This document shows, piece after piece, positions 50,991 through 58,906 of a DNA stretch of 64,000 bases. The notes beneath the pieces were generated by a model. That model made no database searches, was not told the DNA's origin, and saw only the letters and a program-made list of their open reading frames with translations. The DNA comes from Vulcanimicrobium sp035943995. GTDB lineage: Bacteria > Vulcanimicrobiota > Vulcanimicrobiia > Vulcanimicrobiales > Vulcanimicrobiaceae. Each line of letters starts with the position of its first letter. Position 1 is the stretch's first letter. The stretch spans positions 19,005 to 83,004 of the forward strand of contig DASZBS010000097.1 of the NCBI GenBank assembly GCA_035943995.1, in the 5' to 3' direction. The translations under genes and the position numbers were made by a program.

Positions 50991-51467
50991 CTATCGCACG
51001 CCGAGCAGCTCGACGTCGAAGTTCAGCGTCGCGTTCGGCGGGATCACCGGCGGGTAACCGTGCTCGCCGTACGCGAGCTGCGGCGGGCAGACCAGCTTGC
51101 GGCGGCCGCCGACGCGCATCGTCGCAACGGCTTCGTCCCAGCACGGGATCACGCCGTGCGTGCCGAGCACGAACTCGAACGGCTTGCCGCGGTCGCGCGA
51201 GCTGTCGAATTTCTTGCCGCTGAGGAGCGTGCCGGTGTAGTGCACGACCGCCGTCTGCCCGGCGCGGGGCTTCGGCCCCTTGCCGACTTTGAGGTCGGTG
51301 TACTTCAAGCCGTCGGGCAGCGTGACGGTCTTGGCGGCACTCGTCTTCGCCGCGGACGGTTTGTACGACATCGCCGTCGCGCCGACGGCCTGGCGGGGCG
51401 AAGCGAGCGGGAGCGCGATGGTCAGCGATGCGACGAGCGCGAGGGTGATCGATGCGGAACGGGTCAT
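50991..51467 (-). CDS. FKBP-type peptidyl-prolyl isomerase, exported
   Basis: This 158-residue protein has a signal peptide (MTRSASITLALVASLTIALPLA) and a single FKBP domain. The domain contains LKYTDLKVGKGPKPRAGQTAVVHYTGTLL, GKKFDSSRDRGKPFEFVLG, VIPCWDEAVATMRVGGRRKLVCPPQLAYGEHGYPPVIPPNATLNFDVELL. The active-site pattern (YTG, FDSS, F-x-LG, Y-G) is intact except that Trp in the IxGW motif sits in IPCWDEAV. It is expected to aid folding of exported proteins. Its 5' end overlaps the start region of the divergent Rieske gene's leader but not its coding sequence. Confidence 0.9.
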   Translation of the reverse strand: MTRSASITLALVASLTIALPLASPRQAVGATAMSYKPSAAKTSAAKTVTLPDGLKYTDLKVGKGPKPRAGQTAVVHYTGTLLSGKKFDSSRDRGKPFEFVLGTHGVIPCWDEAVATMRVGGRRKLVCPPQLAYGEHGYPPVIPPNATLNFDVELLGVR

Positions 51468-51493
51468 GGGGCGCCCTTCGCGAACGACCCCGC

Positions 51494-51799
51494 GTGCCCC
51501 AGCCGGTCGCCAAACTTCACGACATCGCACCCGGTTCGACCAAGCGCGTCGTGGTCGACGGCGCCGAGGTGCTGCTGTGCAACGTCGACGGCGATCTCTA
51601 CGCCGTCGAGGACGTATGCACGCACGACGGCGGACCGCTGGATCAGGGCGAGCTGCAAGGCTGCCGGATCATGTGCCCGCGCCACGGCGCGCTGTTCGAC
51701 GTCACGACCGGCCGCGCGCTCACGCTGCCCGCGGTCGTCCCGCTGGAGACCTACACGGTGCGCGTCGAGGGAGACGACATCTTCGTCGAAGACGTCTGA
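51494..51799 (+). CDS. Rieske-type [2Fe-2S] protein (NirD/HcaC-like)
   Basis: This small Rieske ferredoxin of 101 residues starts at GTG 51494 (MPQPVAKLHDIAPGS). The cluster ligands are in CTHDGGPLDQ (Cys42, His44) and CPRHGALFDV (Cys61, His64). It resembles the ferredoxin parts of dioxygenases and NirD of nitrite reductase. No oxygenase or reductase partner gene is adjacent, so the electron-transfer partner is unknown. An extended start at 51452 would overlap the divergent FKBP gene and is less likely. Confidence 0.88.
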   Translation: MPQPVAKLHDIAPGSTKRVVVDGAEVLLCNVDGDLYAVEDVCTHDGGPLDQGELQGCRIMCPRHGALFDVTTGRALTLPAVVPLETYTVRVEGDDIFVEDV

Positions 51800-51811
51800 C
51801 CGCGCCCGCCC

Positions 51812-52069
51812 CTAGAGGTGCTCGTCGGGCTCCGCGTGGTGCGCGTCGCGCTGGTCGTCCCGGTTCTGGTCCTCGTCGCTCTCGCCGTAGACGACCTCGG
51901 GCGTCGTCGAGATGCCCGCGACGTCCGCCTCGCGGCGGCTCAGCGGGGCCTCGTCGTCGCCTTGGGTGCGGAGCTGGCGCGGCATGCCGGAGTCGGGGTG
52001 GTCGGTGACCTCCGAGGGGAGCGCGTTCTTGTAGTCGCCCTGCTGCTCGGTGCTCGTGTCGCGTTCCAT
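51812..52069 (-). CDS. Small acidic hypothetical protein
   Basis: This is an 85-residue very hydrophilic protein starting MERDTSTEQQGDYKNALPS. It is rich in Asp, Glu and Arg and has no hydrophobic core, so it may be intrinsically disordered. A weak ribosome site and the lack of recognisable motifs make it uncertain, but the acidic bias differs from the Arg/Pro-rich noise of false frames in this GC-rich DNA. It converges on the Rieske gene, 12 bases apart. Confidence 0.45.
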   Translation of the reverse strand: MERDTSTEQQGDYKNALPSEVTDHPDSGMPRQLRTQGDDEAPLSRREADVAGISTTPEVVYGESDEDQNRDDQRDAHHAEPDEHL

Positions 52070-52205
52070 ACGGACGCCGTACCCACGACCGCCCTTCGAC
52101 AAGCTCAGCCGCAGCTGACAACACGGCAGGGTGACAAGCCGACGAGCGGAAGCGCACCGTTTGTCGAACGACACCGCCCCCCGCTTCGCGTAGCATCGGT
52201 CCATC

Positions 52206-53003
52206 ATGGCGACGAGGTTCTTGGTCTGCCCGCCCGGCCACGACGACGCGACGGCGGATGCGCAGCGCCAATGGGCACGGTTCGTGGAGCTCGCCGGCTG
52301 CGTCGGCGAGGTCGAGTTCGTGCAGATCGACGGCCAAGCGCGCACCCCCGACCTCGTCTTCACCGCGAACGCCGCGCTGATGGTTGACAACCTCGCGATC
52401 GTCTCGAGCTTCCGCCACGCCCAGCGCCGCCGCGAGCAGCCGGTCTACCGCGCCGCGCTGGCGCGCGCCGGCTACGCGACGACGTTCTTGCGCCAGACGT
52501 ATTTCGAAGGCGCCGGCGACGCGCTGTTCGACCGCGTGCGCCCGCTGCTCTACGCGGGCTACGGCTGGCGCAGCGAGCGCGGCGCGACGCTGCAGCTGCA
52601 AGAGATCGTCGGCTGCCGCGTGCTCCCGCTGCTGCTGGTCGACGAGCGCTTCCACCATCTCGACACCGTGCTGTGCCCGCTGTCGAGCGGACACGTGCTC
52701 GCGTACATGGACGCGTTCTCGCCGCACGCGCAGACGCTGCTGCGCCGCGCGATCGAGCCCGGGCTTCTGATCGAAGTATCGATCGACGACGCGCTGCACC
52801 TCGCGTGCAACGCGGTGGAGATCGGCGACGCCGTGATCGTCCACGAGTGCACGCGCCGCTTGCGCGAACGCTTGCACGACGCCGGCTACAGCGTGTGCCG
52901 CACCGATCTGTCGGAGTTCCACGCGGCCGGCGGCGGCGCGAAGTGCCTGACGCTGCGGCTGGACGACGGTCCGGCTTTGATGACGGCGGCGGCCACCGCC
53001 TAA
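52206..53003 (+). CDS. Amidinotransferase-fold hydrolase (dimethylargininase-like)
   Basis: This 265-residue protein belongs to the guanidino-modifying (amidinotransferase) superfamily, which includes dimethylarginine and arginine deiminases. The motifs are TPDLVFTANAALM at residues 48-59, YFEGAGDALFD at 99-109, and the catalytic HxD pair in FHHLDTVLCPLS (His151, Asp153). ALHLACNAVEIGDAVI and the catalytic cysteine in GGGAKCLTLRL (Cys247) follow. All catalytic residues are present. The reaction could be hydrolysis of a methylated arginine, citrulline-forming cleavage or ornithine-linked chemistry; the exact substrate is not clear. It ends 16 bases from the convergent MocA-like gene. Confidence 0.82.
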   Translation: MATRFLVCPPGHDDATADAQRQWARFVELAGCVGEVEFVQIDGQARTPDLVFTANAALMVDNLAIVSSFRHAQRRREQPVYRAALARAGYATTFLRQTYFEGAGDALFDRVRPLLYAGYGWRSERGATLQLQEIVGCRVLPLLLVDERFHHLDTVLCPLSSGHVLAYMDAFSPHAQTLLRRAIEPGLLIEVSIDDALHLACNAVEIGDAVIVHECTRRLRERLHDAGYSVCRTDLSEFHAAGGGAKCLTLRLDDGPALMTAAATA

Positions 53004-53019
53004 GCCCGCCGCAACGCAC

Positions 53020-53601
53020 TCACGCGCGCACTGCACGTTTCTCGGCGCGCGCCCAGCCGTCCGGTGTGTCGACGTCGAGGACGTAGGCGTCGTCGAGCTC
53101 GTCGAGCGCGACCGTGCGCAGTGCCGCGTCCAGGCGCACGCGCATCGGCGGCTCGTCGTCGCGCAGCGCCGCGATGCGCGCGCGCGCGCTCGGCGACCAC
53201 ACGACGGGATGACCGGGCACACCCGCGACGACGGGCCACGCGAGATCGGCGTCGTCCGGGACGCGCGCGACGAACGCGCGCACGCGCGCGGCGTCGACGA
53301 ACGGCAGATCGCAGGCGAGCACGGCGAGGTACGAGCCGGAGGGAATCGCCGCGTGCGCCAGCGCGAGCGTCGCGCTCGGGCCCGCGGTCGGCTCGGTAAC
53401 GACGACCTGGACGCCGGGCAAGCCGGATATCGCCTCCGCGACCGCGGGCGTCGTCACGAACAGCGGTTCCAGCTCGAGCAAACCGCGCGCGACGCGGCGC
53501 GCGAGCGGTTCGCCCGCGAACGGCGCGACCAGCTTGTCGAAACCCATGCGCTGCGAACGGCCGCCGCCCAGGACGACCGTGCGCACGCGCGCAATGTCCA
53601 C
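53020..53601 (-). CDS. MocA-like molybdenum cofactor cytidylyltransferase
   Basis: This 193-residue NTP transferase starts MDIARVRTVVLGGGRSQRMGFDKLVAPF. It has the nucleotide-binding loop LGGGRSQRMG and the conserved lysine near residue 23. VLACDLPFVDAARV is the metal/DxP site, and GVPGHPVVWSP is characteristic of MocA. MocA attaches CMP to molybdopterin to make the MCD cofactor used by xanthine-dehydrogenase-type enzymes. Its place right after the molybdenum hydroxylase genes on the same strand (6 bases from the large subunit) fits that role well. Confidence 0.85.
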   Translation of the reverse strand: MDIARVRTVVLGGGRSQRMGFDKLVAPFAGEPLARRVARGLLELEPLFVTTPAVAEAISGLPGVQVVVTEPTAGPSATLALAHAAIPSGSYLAVLACDLPFVDAARVRAFVARVPDDADLAWPVVAGVPGHPVVWSPSARARIAALRDDEPPMRVRLDAALRTVALDELDDAYVLDVDTPDGWARAEKRAVRA

Positions 53602-53607
53602 CCGCCG

Positions 53608-55854
53608 CTATACCGTGAGCGTGCGCAGCAGCTTCTCCGGCACGATCGGCAGATCGCGCACGCGCACGCCGGTCGCATGGTACACCGCGTTCGCAATGGC
53701 GGCAGCAACGCCGGTGATCCCGATCTCGCCGACGCCGCGCGCGCCGAGCGGGTTGAGCGCGAAGTCGGGCTCTTCGACGAACAGCACGTCGATGTTGGGG
53801 ATGTCCGCGTTCACCGGCACGTGGTAGTCGGCCAGGTTGTTCGTGACGACGGCGCCGGCGCGCGTGTCGCGCACCGTCTCCTCCAGCAGCGCCATCCCGA
53901 TCCCCCAGGTGATCCCGCCGATCATCTGCGAGCGCGCGGTCTTCGCGTTGAGGATGCGACCGCAGTCGAACACGCCGAGAGCGCGCGCGACGCGCAGCCG
54001 CGCGAGATCTTCGTCGTAGCGCACTTCGACGAACTGCGCGCCGAACGAGTGGAACGAGAACCGCTCGCCCTCGTCGCCTGGTGCCGCGCTGCCGAGCGCC
54101 TCGATCGCGCCGCTGCCGCCGAGCCGCACCACGTCGGCGTACGCGAGCGACCGCGACGGGTCGTCTTTCGCGCGGAGCAGGCCCTCACGCACCTCGACCG
54201 CGTCTTCGCGCAGGCCGTGCAGCGGCGATCCCCCCGACGACGTCGCGATCGCGAGCACCTCGCGATACGCGCGCTGCGCGGCGTCCATCACGGCCGGGCC
54301 GACGCTGGCGGAGCTCATCGAACCGCCCGCGACCGGCGCGTTGGGGAACGACGAGTCGCCGATGCGCACGCGAACGGCGTCCGGGTGGACGCCGAGCGCG
54401 TCGGCGGCGATCTGCGCGAGGATCGTGTACATCCCGGTGCCCAGATCGTGCGTCGCGCTCGCGACGTCGATCGTACCGTCGGCGCCGATCGTCACGCGCG
54501 CTTGGGCCGGCGCGCGCATCGCGGGATACGTCGCGGTCGCGACGCCCCACCCGATCAGCTCTTCGCCCTCGCGCATCGAGCGCGGCGCATGCGTGCGCGT
54601 GCTCCAGCCGAACGCCTCTGCGCCGCGCTCGTAGCACGCGAGCAGGTGCTTCGACGAGAACGGCCGCCCGTTCGACGGGTCGGTGCTCGCGTGGTTGCGG
54701 CGCAGCACGTCGAGCGGATCGAGCCCGCACGCGTACGCCAGCTCGTCGAGCGCGCTGCCCAGCGCGAACGAGCCCGGCGCTTCGCCCGGCGCGCGCATCG
54801 CGGTGGGCGTCGGGACGTCGAGCCGCGCGAGGCGGTGCGTGACCGCGATGTTCGGGATGTCGTACAGCATCGTCGTCACGCCGCCCGCCGACTCCACGAA
54901 CGTGCCGACGCGCGACGATTCGCTCGTCACGTCGTGCAGCACCGCACTCAGCCGGCCGTCGCGCGACGCGCCGACCCGCAGGTGCTGGTGCGTCTCGCTG
55001 CGCCGTCCGCACGATGTGAACATCTGCTCGCGCGTGAGGACCAGCTTCACGGGACGGTTCGTCAGCTTCGCGGCCATCGCGGCGATCACGGCGTGCGGCC
55101 AGAAGAATCCCTTGCAGCCGAAACCGCCGCCGAGGAACGGCGCGATCACGCGCACTCGCTCCTCGTCGAGCGCGAAGTGCTTCGCCAGCGCGGCGCGCGT
55201 CCCGCGCACCCACTGCGTCGAGTCGTGCACGATCAGCTCGCCGTCGCGCCACTCCGCGACCGTCACCGACGGCTCGAGCGGGTTATGGTTCTCCGCCGGC
55301 GTGACGTACGTTGCGTCGATCCGCACGCCGCTGGCCGCGTAGGCGGTTTCGGGTTCCCCGCGCCGCGGCTGGATGTCTTCGCCGAACCACTGTTCGGGCA
55401 AGTCGACCTGGTGCGCGGTCTCGATCGTCACCTCGGCGTCGCTGCGCTCGTACGCGATCCGCAGCAGCGCCGCGCCTTCGCGCGCCGCCTCGAACGTCGC
55501 GCCGACCACCGCCGCGACGTGCTGGCCGTCGTAATGCACCTCGTCGGTCTGCAGCGGCGCGAGCTCTTCCTGGACCGGCACCGTGAACTCGAACGGGATC
55601 GACGGCACGCGCGGCGCGTTGCGATACGTGACCACCTCGATGACGCCCGGCACGGCGCGCGTCGCGCGCTCGTCGATCTCGGTCATCCGCCCGCGCGCGA
55701 TCGTCGACTGCACGACCACGGCGAAGAGCGGCGCGTCGACCGGCGCATCGGCGGCATAGCGCGCCGCGCCCGTCACCTTCGCGCGGCCGTCGACGCGGTC
55801 GAGCGGTTGTCCCACGAACCCGCGCGTCGCGGGCCGTTCCGCAGTTGCCGTCAT
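53608..55854 (-). CDS. Molybdenum hydroxylase, large (Moco-binding) subunit
   Basis: This 748-residue protein is the molybdopterin-cytosine-dinucleotide-binding subunit of the xanthine dehydrogenase/aldehyde oxidoreductase family. It contains PLDRVDGRAKVTGAARYAADAP, FLGGGFGCKGFFWPHAVIAAM, and the Moco-site blocks PTPTAMRAPGEAPGSFALGSALDELAYA and HDLGTGMYTILAQ. SMSSASVGPAV and the C-terminal GARGVGEIGITGVAAAIANAVYHATGVRVRDLP carry the conserved catalytic Glu (GVGEIG). It resembles E. coli PaoC. The ATG overlaps the FAD subunit stop by 4 bases. The substrate is probably an aldehyde or N-heterocycle. Confidence 0.92.
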   Translation of the reverse strand: MTATAERPATRGFVGQPLDRVDGRAKVTGAARYAADAPVDAPLFAVVVQSTIARGRMTEIDERATRAVPGVIEVVTYRNAPRVPSIPFEFTVPVQEELAPLQTDEVHYDGQHVAAVVGATFEAAREGAALLRIAYERSDAEVTIETAHQVDLPEQWFGEDIQPRRGEPETAYAASGVRIDATYVTPAENHNPLEPSVTVAEWRDGELIVHDSTQWVRGTRAALAKHFALDEERVRVIAPFLGGGFGCKGFFWPHAVIAAMAAKLTNRPVKLVLTREQMFTSCGRRSETHQHLRVGASRDGRLSAVLHDVTSESSRVGTFVESAGGVTTMLYDIPNIAVTHRLARLDVPTPTAMRAPGEAPGSFALGSALDELAYACGLDPLDVLRRNHASTDPSNGRPFSSKHLLACYERGAEAFGWSTRTHAPRSMREGEELIGWGVATATYPAMRAPAQARVTIGADGTIDVASATHDLGTGMYTILAQIAADALGVHPDAVRVRIGDSSFPNAPVAGGSMSSASVGPAVMDAAQRAYREVLAIATSSGGSPLHGLREDAVEVREGLLRAKDDPSRSLAYADVVRLGGSGAIEALGSAAPGDEGERFSFHSFGAQFVEVRYDEDLARLRVARALGVFDCGRILNAKTARSQMIGGITWGIGMALLEETVRDTRAGAVVTNNLADYHVPVNADIPNIDVLFVEEPDFALNPLGARGVGEIGITGVAAAIANAVYHATGVRVRDLPIVPEKLLRTLTV

Positions 55855-56837
55855 GCCGCACCTCCGCATACCGTGCGCAGCGCGCGCACGATCGCGCGCT
55901 TCGCAAGCTCCACCTTGAACCCGTTGTGCGCGCGCGGTCGCGCGCCGGCAAGCGCGGCATCGGCCGCGCGCCGGAATGCGCCGTCGTCCGGCGCCGCACC
56001 CGCGAGCGCGCTTTCGGAATCCCGTGAACGCCACGGCACCGTGCCGACGCCGCCGAGCGCCACACGCGCTTGCGCGATCCGGCCGCCGCTCAACTCGACG
56101 GCGCACGCCACCGAGACGAGCGCGAACTCGTACGACGCGCGGTCGCGCACCTTGAGATAATGCGAGCGCGCGTGCAGCGGCACCACGTCCAGCTCGACCG
56201 CCGTGATCAGCTCGCCCGGCGCGACCGTCGTCTCGCGATCCGGCCGGTCGCCGGGGAGCACGTAGAAGTCGACGAACGCGATCGTGCGCTCGCCGGAATC
56301 GCCTTCCACCACGACGCGCGCCGACAGCGCGGCGAGCGCGACGGCGAAGTCGCCGGGATACGTCGCGATGCACTCGTCGCTCGTCCCGAGCACCGCGTGA
56401 CCGCGGTTGAAACCGTCGAGCGCGTCGCACCCGCTGCCCGGCTCGCGCTTGTTGCAGCGCCAGCGCGTCTCGCGAAAGTACGTGCAGCGCGTGCGCTGCA
56501 ACAGGTTTCCGCCGACGGTCGCCGCGTTGCGGATTTGCCCGGAGGCTCCGCTCAGCAACGCTTCGGACACGGCGGGGAAGTTTTCGGCGATCAACGGATC
56601 GTACGCGACGTCGCTGTTGCGCGCGAGCGCGCCGATCCGCACCACGTCGCCGCGCCGCTCGACGCTCGTGAGCGGCAACCGCGAGATGTCGACGACGCGC
56701 CGCGGCTGCTCCACGTCGCTCTTCATCAAATCGATCAAGGTCGTCCCGCCGGCGTAGAAGCGCGCGCCGTCGACCTCGCGCACGAGCGTGCGCGCCGACG
56801 CCGGCGAGTCCGCGACGACGTACTCGAACGCGCGCAT
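55851..56837 (-). CDS. Molybdenum hydroxylase, FAD-binding subunit with 4Fe-4S site
   Basis: This 328-residue protein is the FAD subunit of the CO-dehydrogenase/xanthine-dehydrogenase family. It has the FAD loops FYAGGTTLIDLMK and ATVGGNLLQRT. A cysteine-rich insertion, RCTYFRETRWRCNKREPGSGCDALDGFN, is the 4Fe-4S ligand region found in PaoB-type subunits and absent from ordinary XdhB. SHYLKVRDRASYEFALVSVA is the C-terminal domain. It overlaps both flanking genes (TGATG upstream, ATGA downstream), so the three subunits are translationally coupled. The insert places the enzyme in the PaoABC group. Confidence 0.92.
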   Translation of the reverse strand: MRAFEYVVADSPASARTLVREVDGARFYAGGTTLIDLMKSDVEQPRRVVDISRLPLTSVERRGDVVRIGALARNSDVAYDPLIAENFPAVSEALLSGASGQIRNAATVGGNLLQRTRCTYFRETRWRCNKREPGSGCDALDGFNRGHAVLGTSDECIATYPGDFAVALAALSARVVVEGDSGERTIAFVDFYVLPGDRPDRETTVAPGELITAVELDVVPLHARSHYLKVRDRASYEFALVSVACAVELSGGRIAQARVALGGVGTVPWRSRDSESALAGAAPDDGAFRRAADAALAGARPRAHNGFKVELAKRAIVRALRTVCGGAA

Positions 56838-57337
56838 CAGCGTGCGCCTTGCGCCGCGGCGACCGCGGCGACGATGTTCGGGTAGGCGCCGCACCGGCAC
56901 AGGTTGCCGCTCATCGCCTCGCGGATCTCGGCCTCGCCGTGCGCGCGGCCCTCGGCGATCACCGCGACCGCCGACAAAATCTGTCCGGGCGTGCAGAAGC
57001 CGCACTGGAACGCGTCGTGCTCGACGAAGGCGGCCTGTACCGGGTGCAGCTCGTCACCGTTCGCCAGGCCTTCGATCGTCGTGATGTCGTCGCCGGCGTG
57101 CGCCAGCGCGAGCGCCAAGCACGAGAGCGTGCGGCGACCGTTCACGAGCACGGTGCACGCGCCGCACTGGCCGCGGTCGCAGCCCTTCTTGGTGCCGGAA
57201 AGCCCGGCGCGGTCGCGCAGCAGGTCGAGCAGCGTCACCTGCGGTTCGATGGTGAAGGTCGCCTCACGGCCGTTCAGCCGCAGCGTCAACGGGACGACGG
57301 CACGAGCGGAAGCGACCGGCGGGTCGGTAGTTCTCAC
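56837..57337 (-). CDS. Molybdenum hydroxylase, 2x[2Fe-2S] subunit
   Basis: This 166-residue iron-sulfur subunit has the plant-type cluster motif CDRGQCGAC with a fourth cysteine in TLSC (Cys53, 58, 61, 73). The second cluster motif is CGFCTPGQ and CRCGAYPNI in the C-terminal four-helix domain. Start: GTG 57337 with GAGG about 8 bases upstream. Unlike E. coli PaoA it has no Tat signal peptide, so the enzyme is probably cytoplasmic. It is the first gene of the operon and is divergent from rplU, with 94 bases between. Confidence 0.93.
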   Translation of the reverse strand: MRTTDPPVASARAVVPLTLRLNGREATFTIEPQVTLLDLLRDRAGLSGTKKGCDRGQCGACTVLVNGRRTLSCLALALAHAGDDITTIEGLANGDELHPVQAAFVEHDAFQCGFCTPGQILSAVAVIAEGRAHGEAEIREAMSGNLCRCGAYPNIVAAVAAAQGAR

Positions 57338-57431
57338 GATAAGTCCTCGATGGGTGACGGAGCCTGTAGAGGGTGAGACACGACAAGTCGCGTTGACGAT
57401 CCACCCGGCCGCATGATAAGGTTCCGAGGTT

Positions 57432-57743
57432 ATGTACGCGATCGTTGAGACCGGCGGCAAGCAGTTCCGCGTGTCCGAAGGCGATGTCATCCGGACCGAT
57501 CTCATCGAGACCGAGGTCGGCTCGTCGGTGACGTTCGACCGCATCGTCCTCGCCGCCGTCGGCGACGACGTGTCGATCGGGAGCCCGCTCGTGAGCGGCG
57601 CAACGGTGACCGGCACGGTGCTGCGCCAAGCCAAGGACAAGAAGATCCTCGTCTTCCGCTACAAGTCCAAGAAGCGCGTCCGCAAGCTCAACGGCCACCG
57701 CCAGCGGTTCGCCGAGATCCGGATCGACAAGATCGCCCTCTGA
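57432..57743 (+). CDS. rplU: Ribosomal protein bL21
   Basis: This 103-residue protein is 50S ribosomal protein bL21: MYAIVETGGKQFRVSEGDVIR, IVLAAVGDDVSIGSPLVSGATVTGTV, and the basic rRNA-binding end KILVFRYKSKKRVRKLNGHRQRFAEIRI. Length is normal. It is followed 4 bases later by the Prp protease gene. The usual third gene, rpmA (L27), is not present downstream. Confidence 0.96.
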   Translation: MYAIVETGGKQFRVSEGDVIRTDLIETEVGSSVTFDRIVLAAVGDDVSIGSPLVSGATVTGTVLRQAKDKKILVFRYKSKKRVRKLNGHRQRFAEIRIDKIAL

Positions 57744-57747
57744 CCCC

Positions 57748-58086
57748 ATGGTGGAGGTCCGTTTTCGCAGGGACAGCCGTAACCGGCTGTCCTCTGTCGT
57801 TTCCAGCGGGCATGCGGGGCACGGCGAGCCGGGCGAGGACGTCGCCTGCGCGGCCGTCTCGGCGCTGCTCCAGGCCGCCTGGGTCGGGCTGACCGACGTC
57901 GCCCGCGTCGAGGTTAGCGGCCACCGGCGCAGCGGCGACCTGCTGATGCGCTGGCCCGAGGACGCCCGCGACCGCGACGACGTGCGGGCGATCGTGGCAA
58001 CCGCCGAGCTCGCGATCGAGCAGATCGCCAAGCAGTACGACGGTGCGATCCGATACGTTCGCGAGCGAGAACGCGAACGCACGTAG
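57748..58086 (+). CDS. prp: Ribosomal-processing cysteine protease Prp
   Basis: Prp removes an N-terminal extension from ribosomal protein L27 in bacteria that carry one, and it is usually encoded between rplU and rpmA. This 112-residue protein has the catalytic pair in SSGHAGHGEPGEDVACAAVSALLQA: His22 and Cys34, the positions known from the S. aureus enzyme. The rest of the fold (VEVSGHRRSGDLLMRW and a C-terminal helix) fits. The gene predicts that this organism has an L27 with the cleavable extension, although rpmA is not next to it. Confidence 0.9.
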   Translation: MVEVRFRRDSRNRLSSVVSSGHAGHGEPGEDVACAAVSALLQAAWVGLTDVARVEVSGHRRSGDLLMRWPEDARDRDDVRAIVATAELAIEQIAKQYDGAIRYVRERERERT

Positions 58087-58132
58087 ATCGGATGGGGATT
58101 CCGGGTACACCGGCGTCGAAAGGAATCCCACG

Positions 58133-58372
58133 ATGCACGACACGACCAAACCCCTCAACGGGGAACTCCAGAGCAAGTCCGGCGGCGATCCGGCTGCCAA
58201 CTCCGACGCGGGGCGGACCGTCCTCGTGGGCGTCCTAGGTGGAATCCTCTCGGCTGCCGGCTACCTGGTGTACCAGCGGCTTCCGGACGAGCAGAAAGAC
58301 AAGCTCCACCGCCAGGTCCGCGGCGCGCTCGAATCCCGCATCAGCGAGATCCGCTCGAACTTTAATTTGTAG
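58133..58372 (+). CDS. Small single-pass membrane protein (YtxH-like)
   Basis: This 79-residue protein starts MHDTTKPLNGELQSKSGGDP with ribosome site AAAGGA. It has one glycine-rich membrane helix (TVLVGVLGGILSAAGYLVY, residues ~29-47) followed by a charged helix (LPDEQKDKLHRQVRGALESRISEIRSNF). The layout recalls YtxH-type proteins, but homology is not certain. It takes the place where rpmA would be expected after rplU-prp. Confidence 0.6.
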   Translation: MHDTTKPLNGELQSKSGGDPAANSDAGRTVLVGVLGGILSAAGYLVYQRLPDEQKDKLHRQVRGALESRISEIRSNFNL

Positions 58373-58420
58373 GCGCGCGAGCGTTAACTAGCCTCTGAAA
58401 GGGCGGGCACCGCTTGTCGT

Positions 58421-58906
58421 GTGCTCAGCCCTTTCTTTGCTTCCGTGCTCGTCGCGTACGCGTCGGCGCTGCGGGCGTTCGATCCGGCGCTCGACGACGC
58501 GCATGCGACGCGGCTCGCCGCACGGGTCGTCGCCGAGGCCGACGCGGTGCGGATCGATGCGCGGCTCGTCGTCGCGCTGGTCGCCGTGGAGTCGGCGTGG
58601 GACCCGCGTGCCGTGTCGCCGGCGGGCGCGCGCGGGCTCGGGCAGCTCATGCCCGGGACAGCCGCCGGGCTCGGGGTCGATCCCGACGATGCGGAGGCGA
58701 ACCTCCACGGGACCGTGACGCATTTGGCCGGGCTGCTGGCGCGCTACCGGCGCCTGCCGCCGCAGGAACGGTACGCTCGCGCGATCGCGGCGTACAACGC
58801 GGGCGCCGGCGCGGTCGACCGGTACGGCGGGATCCCGCCCTACGCGGAGACGCGATCAGAGGTGCGGCGCGTGATCGGGCTCTGGCGGCGGCTTTGCGGG
58901 CTCTGA
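58421..58906 (+). CDS. Soluble-type lytic transglycosylase (SLT family)
   Basis: This 161-residue protein is a peptidoglycan lytic transglycosylase of the SLT (GH23) type. It starts GTG 58421. Motifs are VALVAVESAWDPRAVSPAGARGLGQLMPGTAAGLGV, with catalytic Glu57 in AVES, and the C-terminal AIAAYNAGAGAVDRYGGIPPYAET. A short N-terminal hydrophobic stretch (MLSPFFASVLVAYASAL) may be a signal peptide. It likely cleaves glycan strands during cell wall remodelling. Its 3' end overlaps the convergent Tat gene by 51 bases. Confidence 0.88.
   Translation: MLSPFFASVLVAYASALRAFDPALDDAHATRLAARVVAEADAVRIDARLVVALVAVESAWDPRAVSPAGARGLGQLMPGTAAGLGVDPDDAEANLHGTVTHLAGLLARYRRLPPQERYARAIAAYNAGAGAVDRYGGIPPYAETRSEVRRVIGLWRRLCGL

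Noticed and set aside
53209..56160. A 983-codon open frame on the plus strand across the molybdenum hydroxylase genes.
   Set aside because: It is antisense to three subunits with conserved cofactor motifs and has no recognisable domain.
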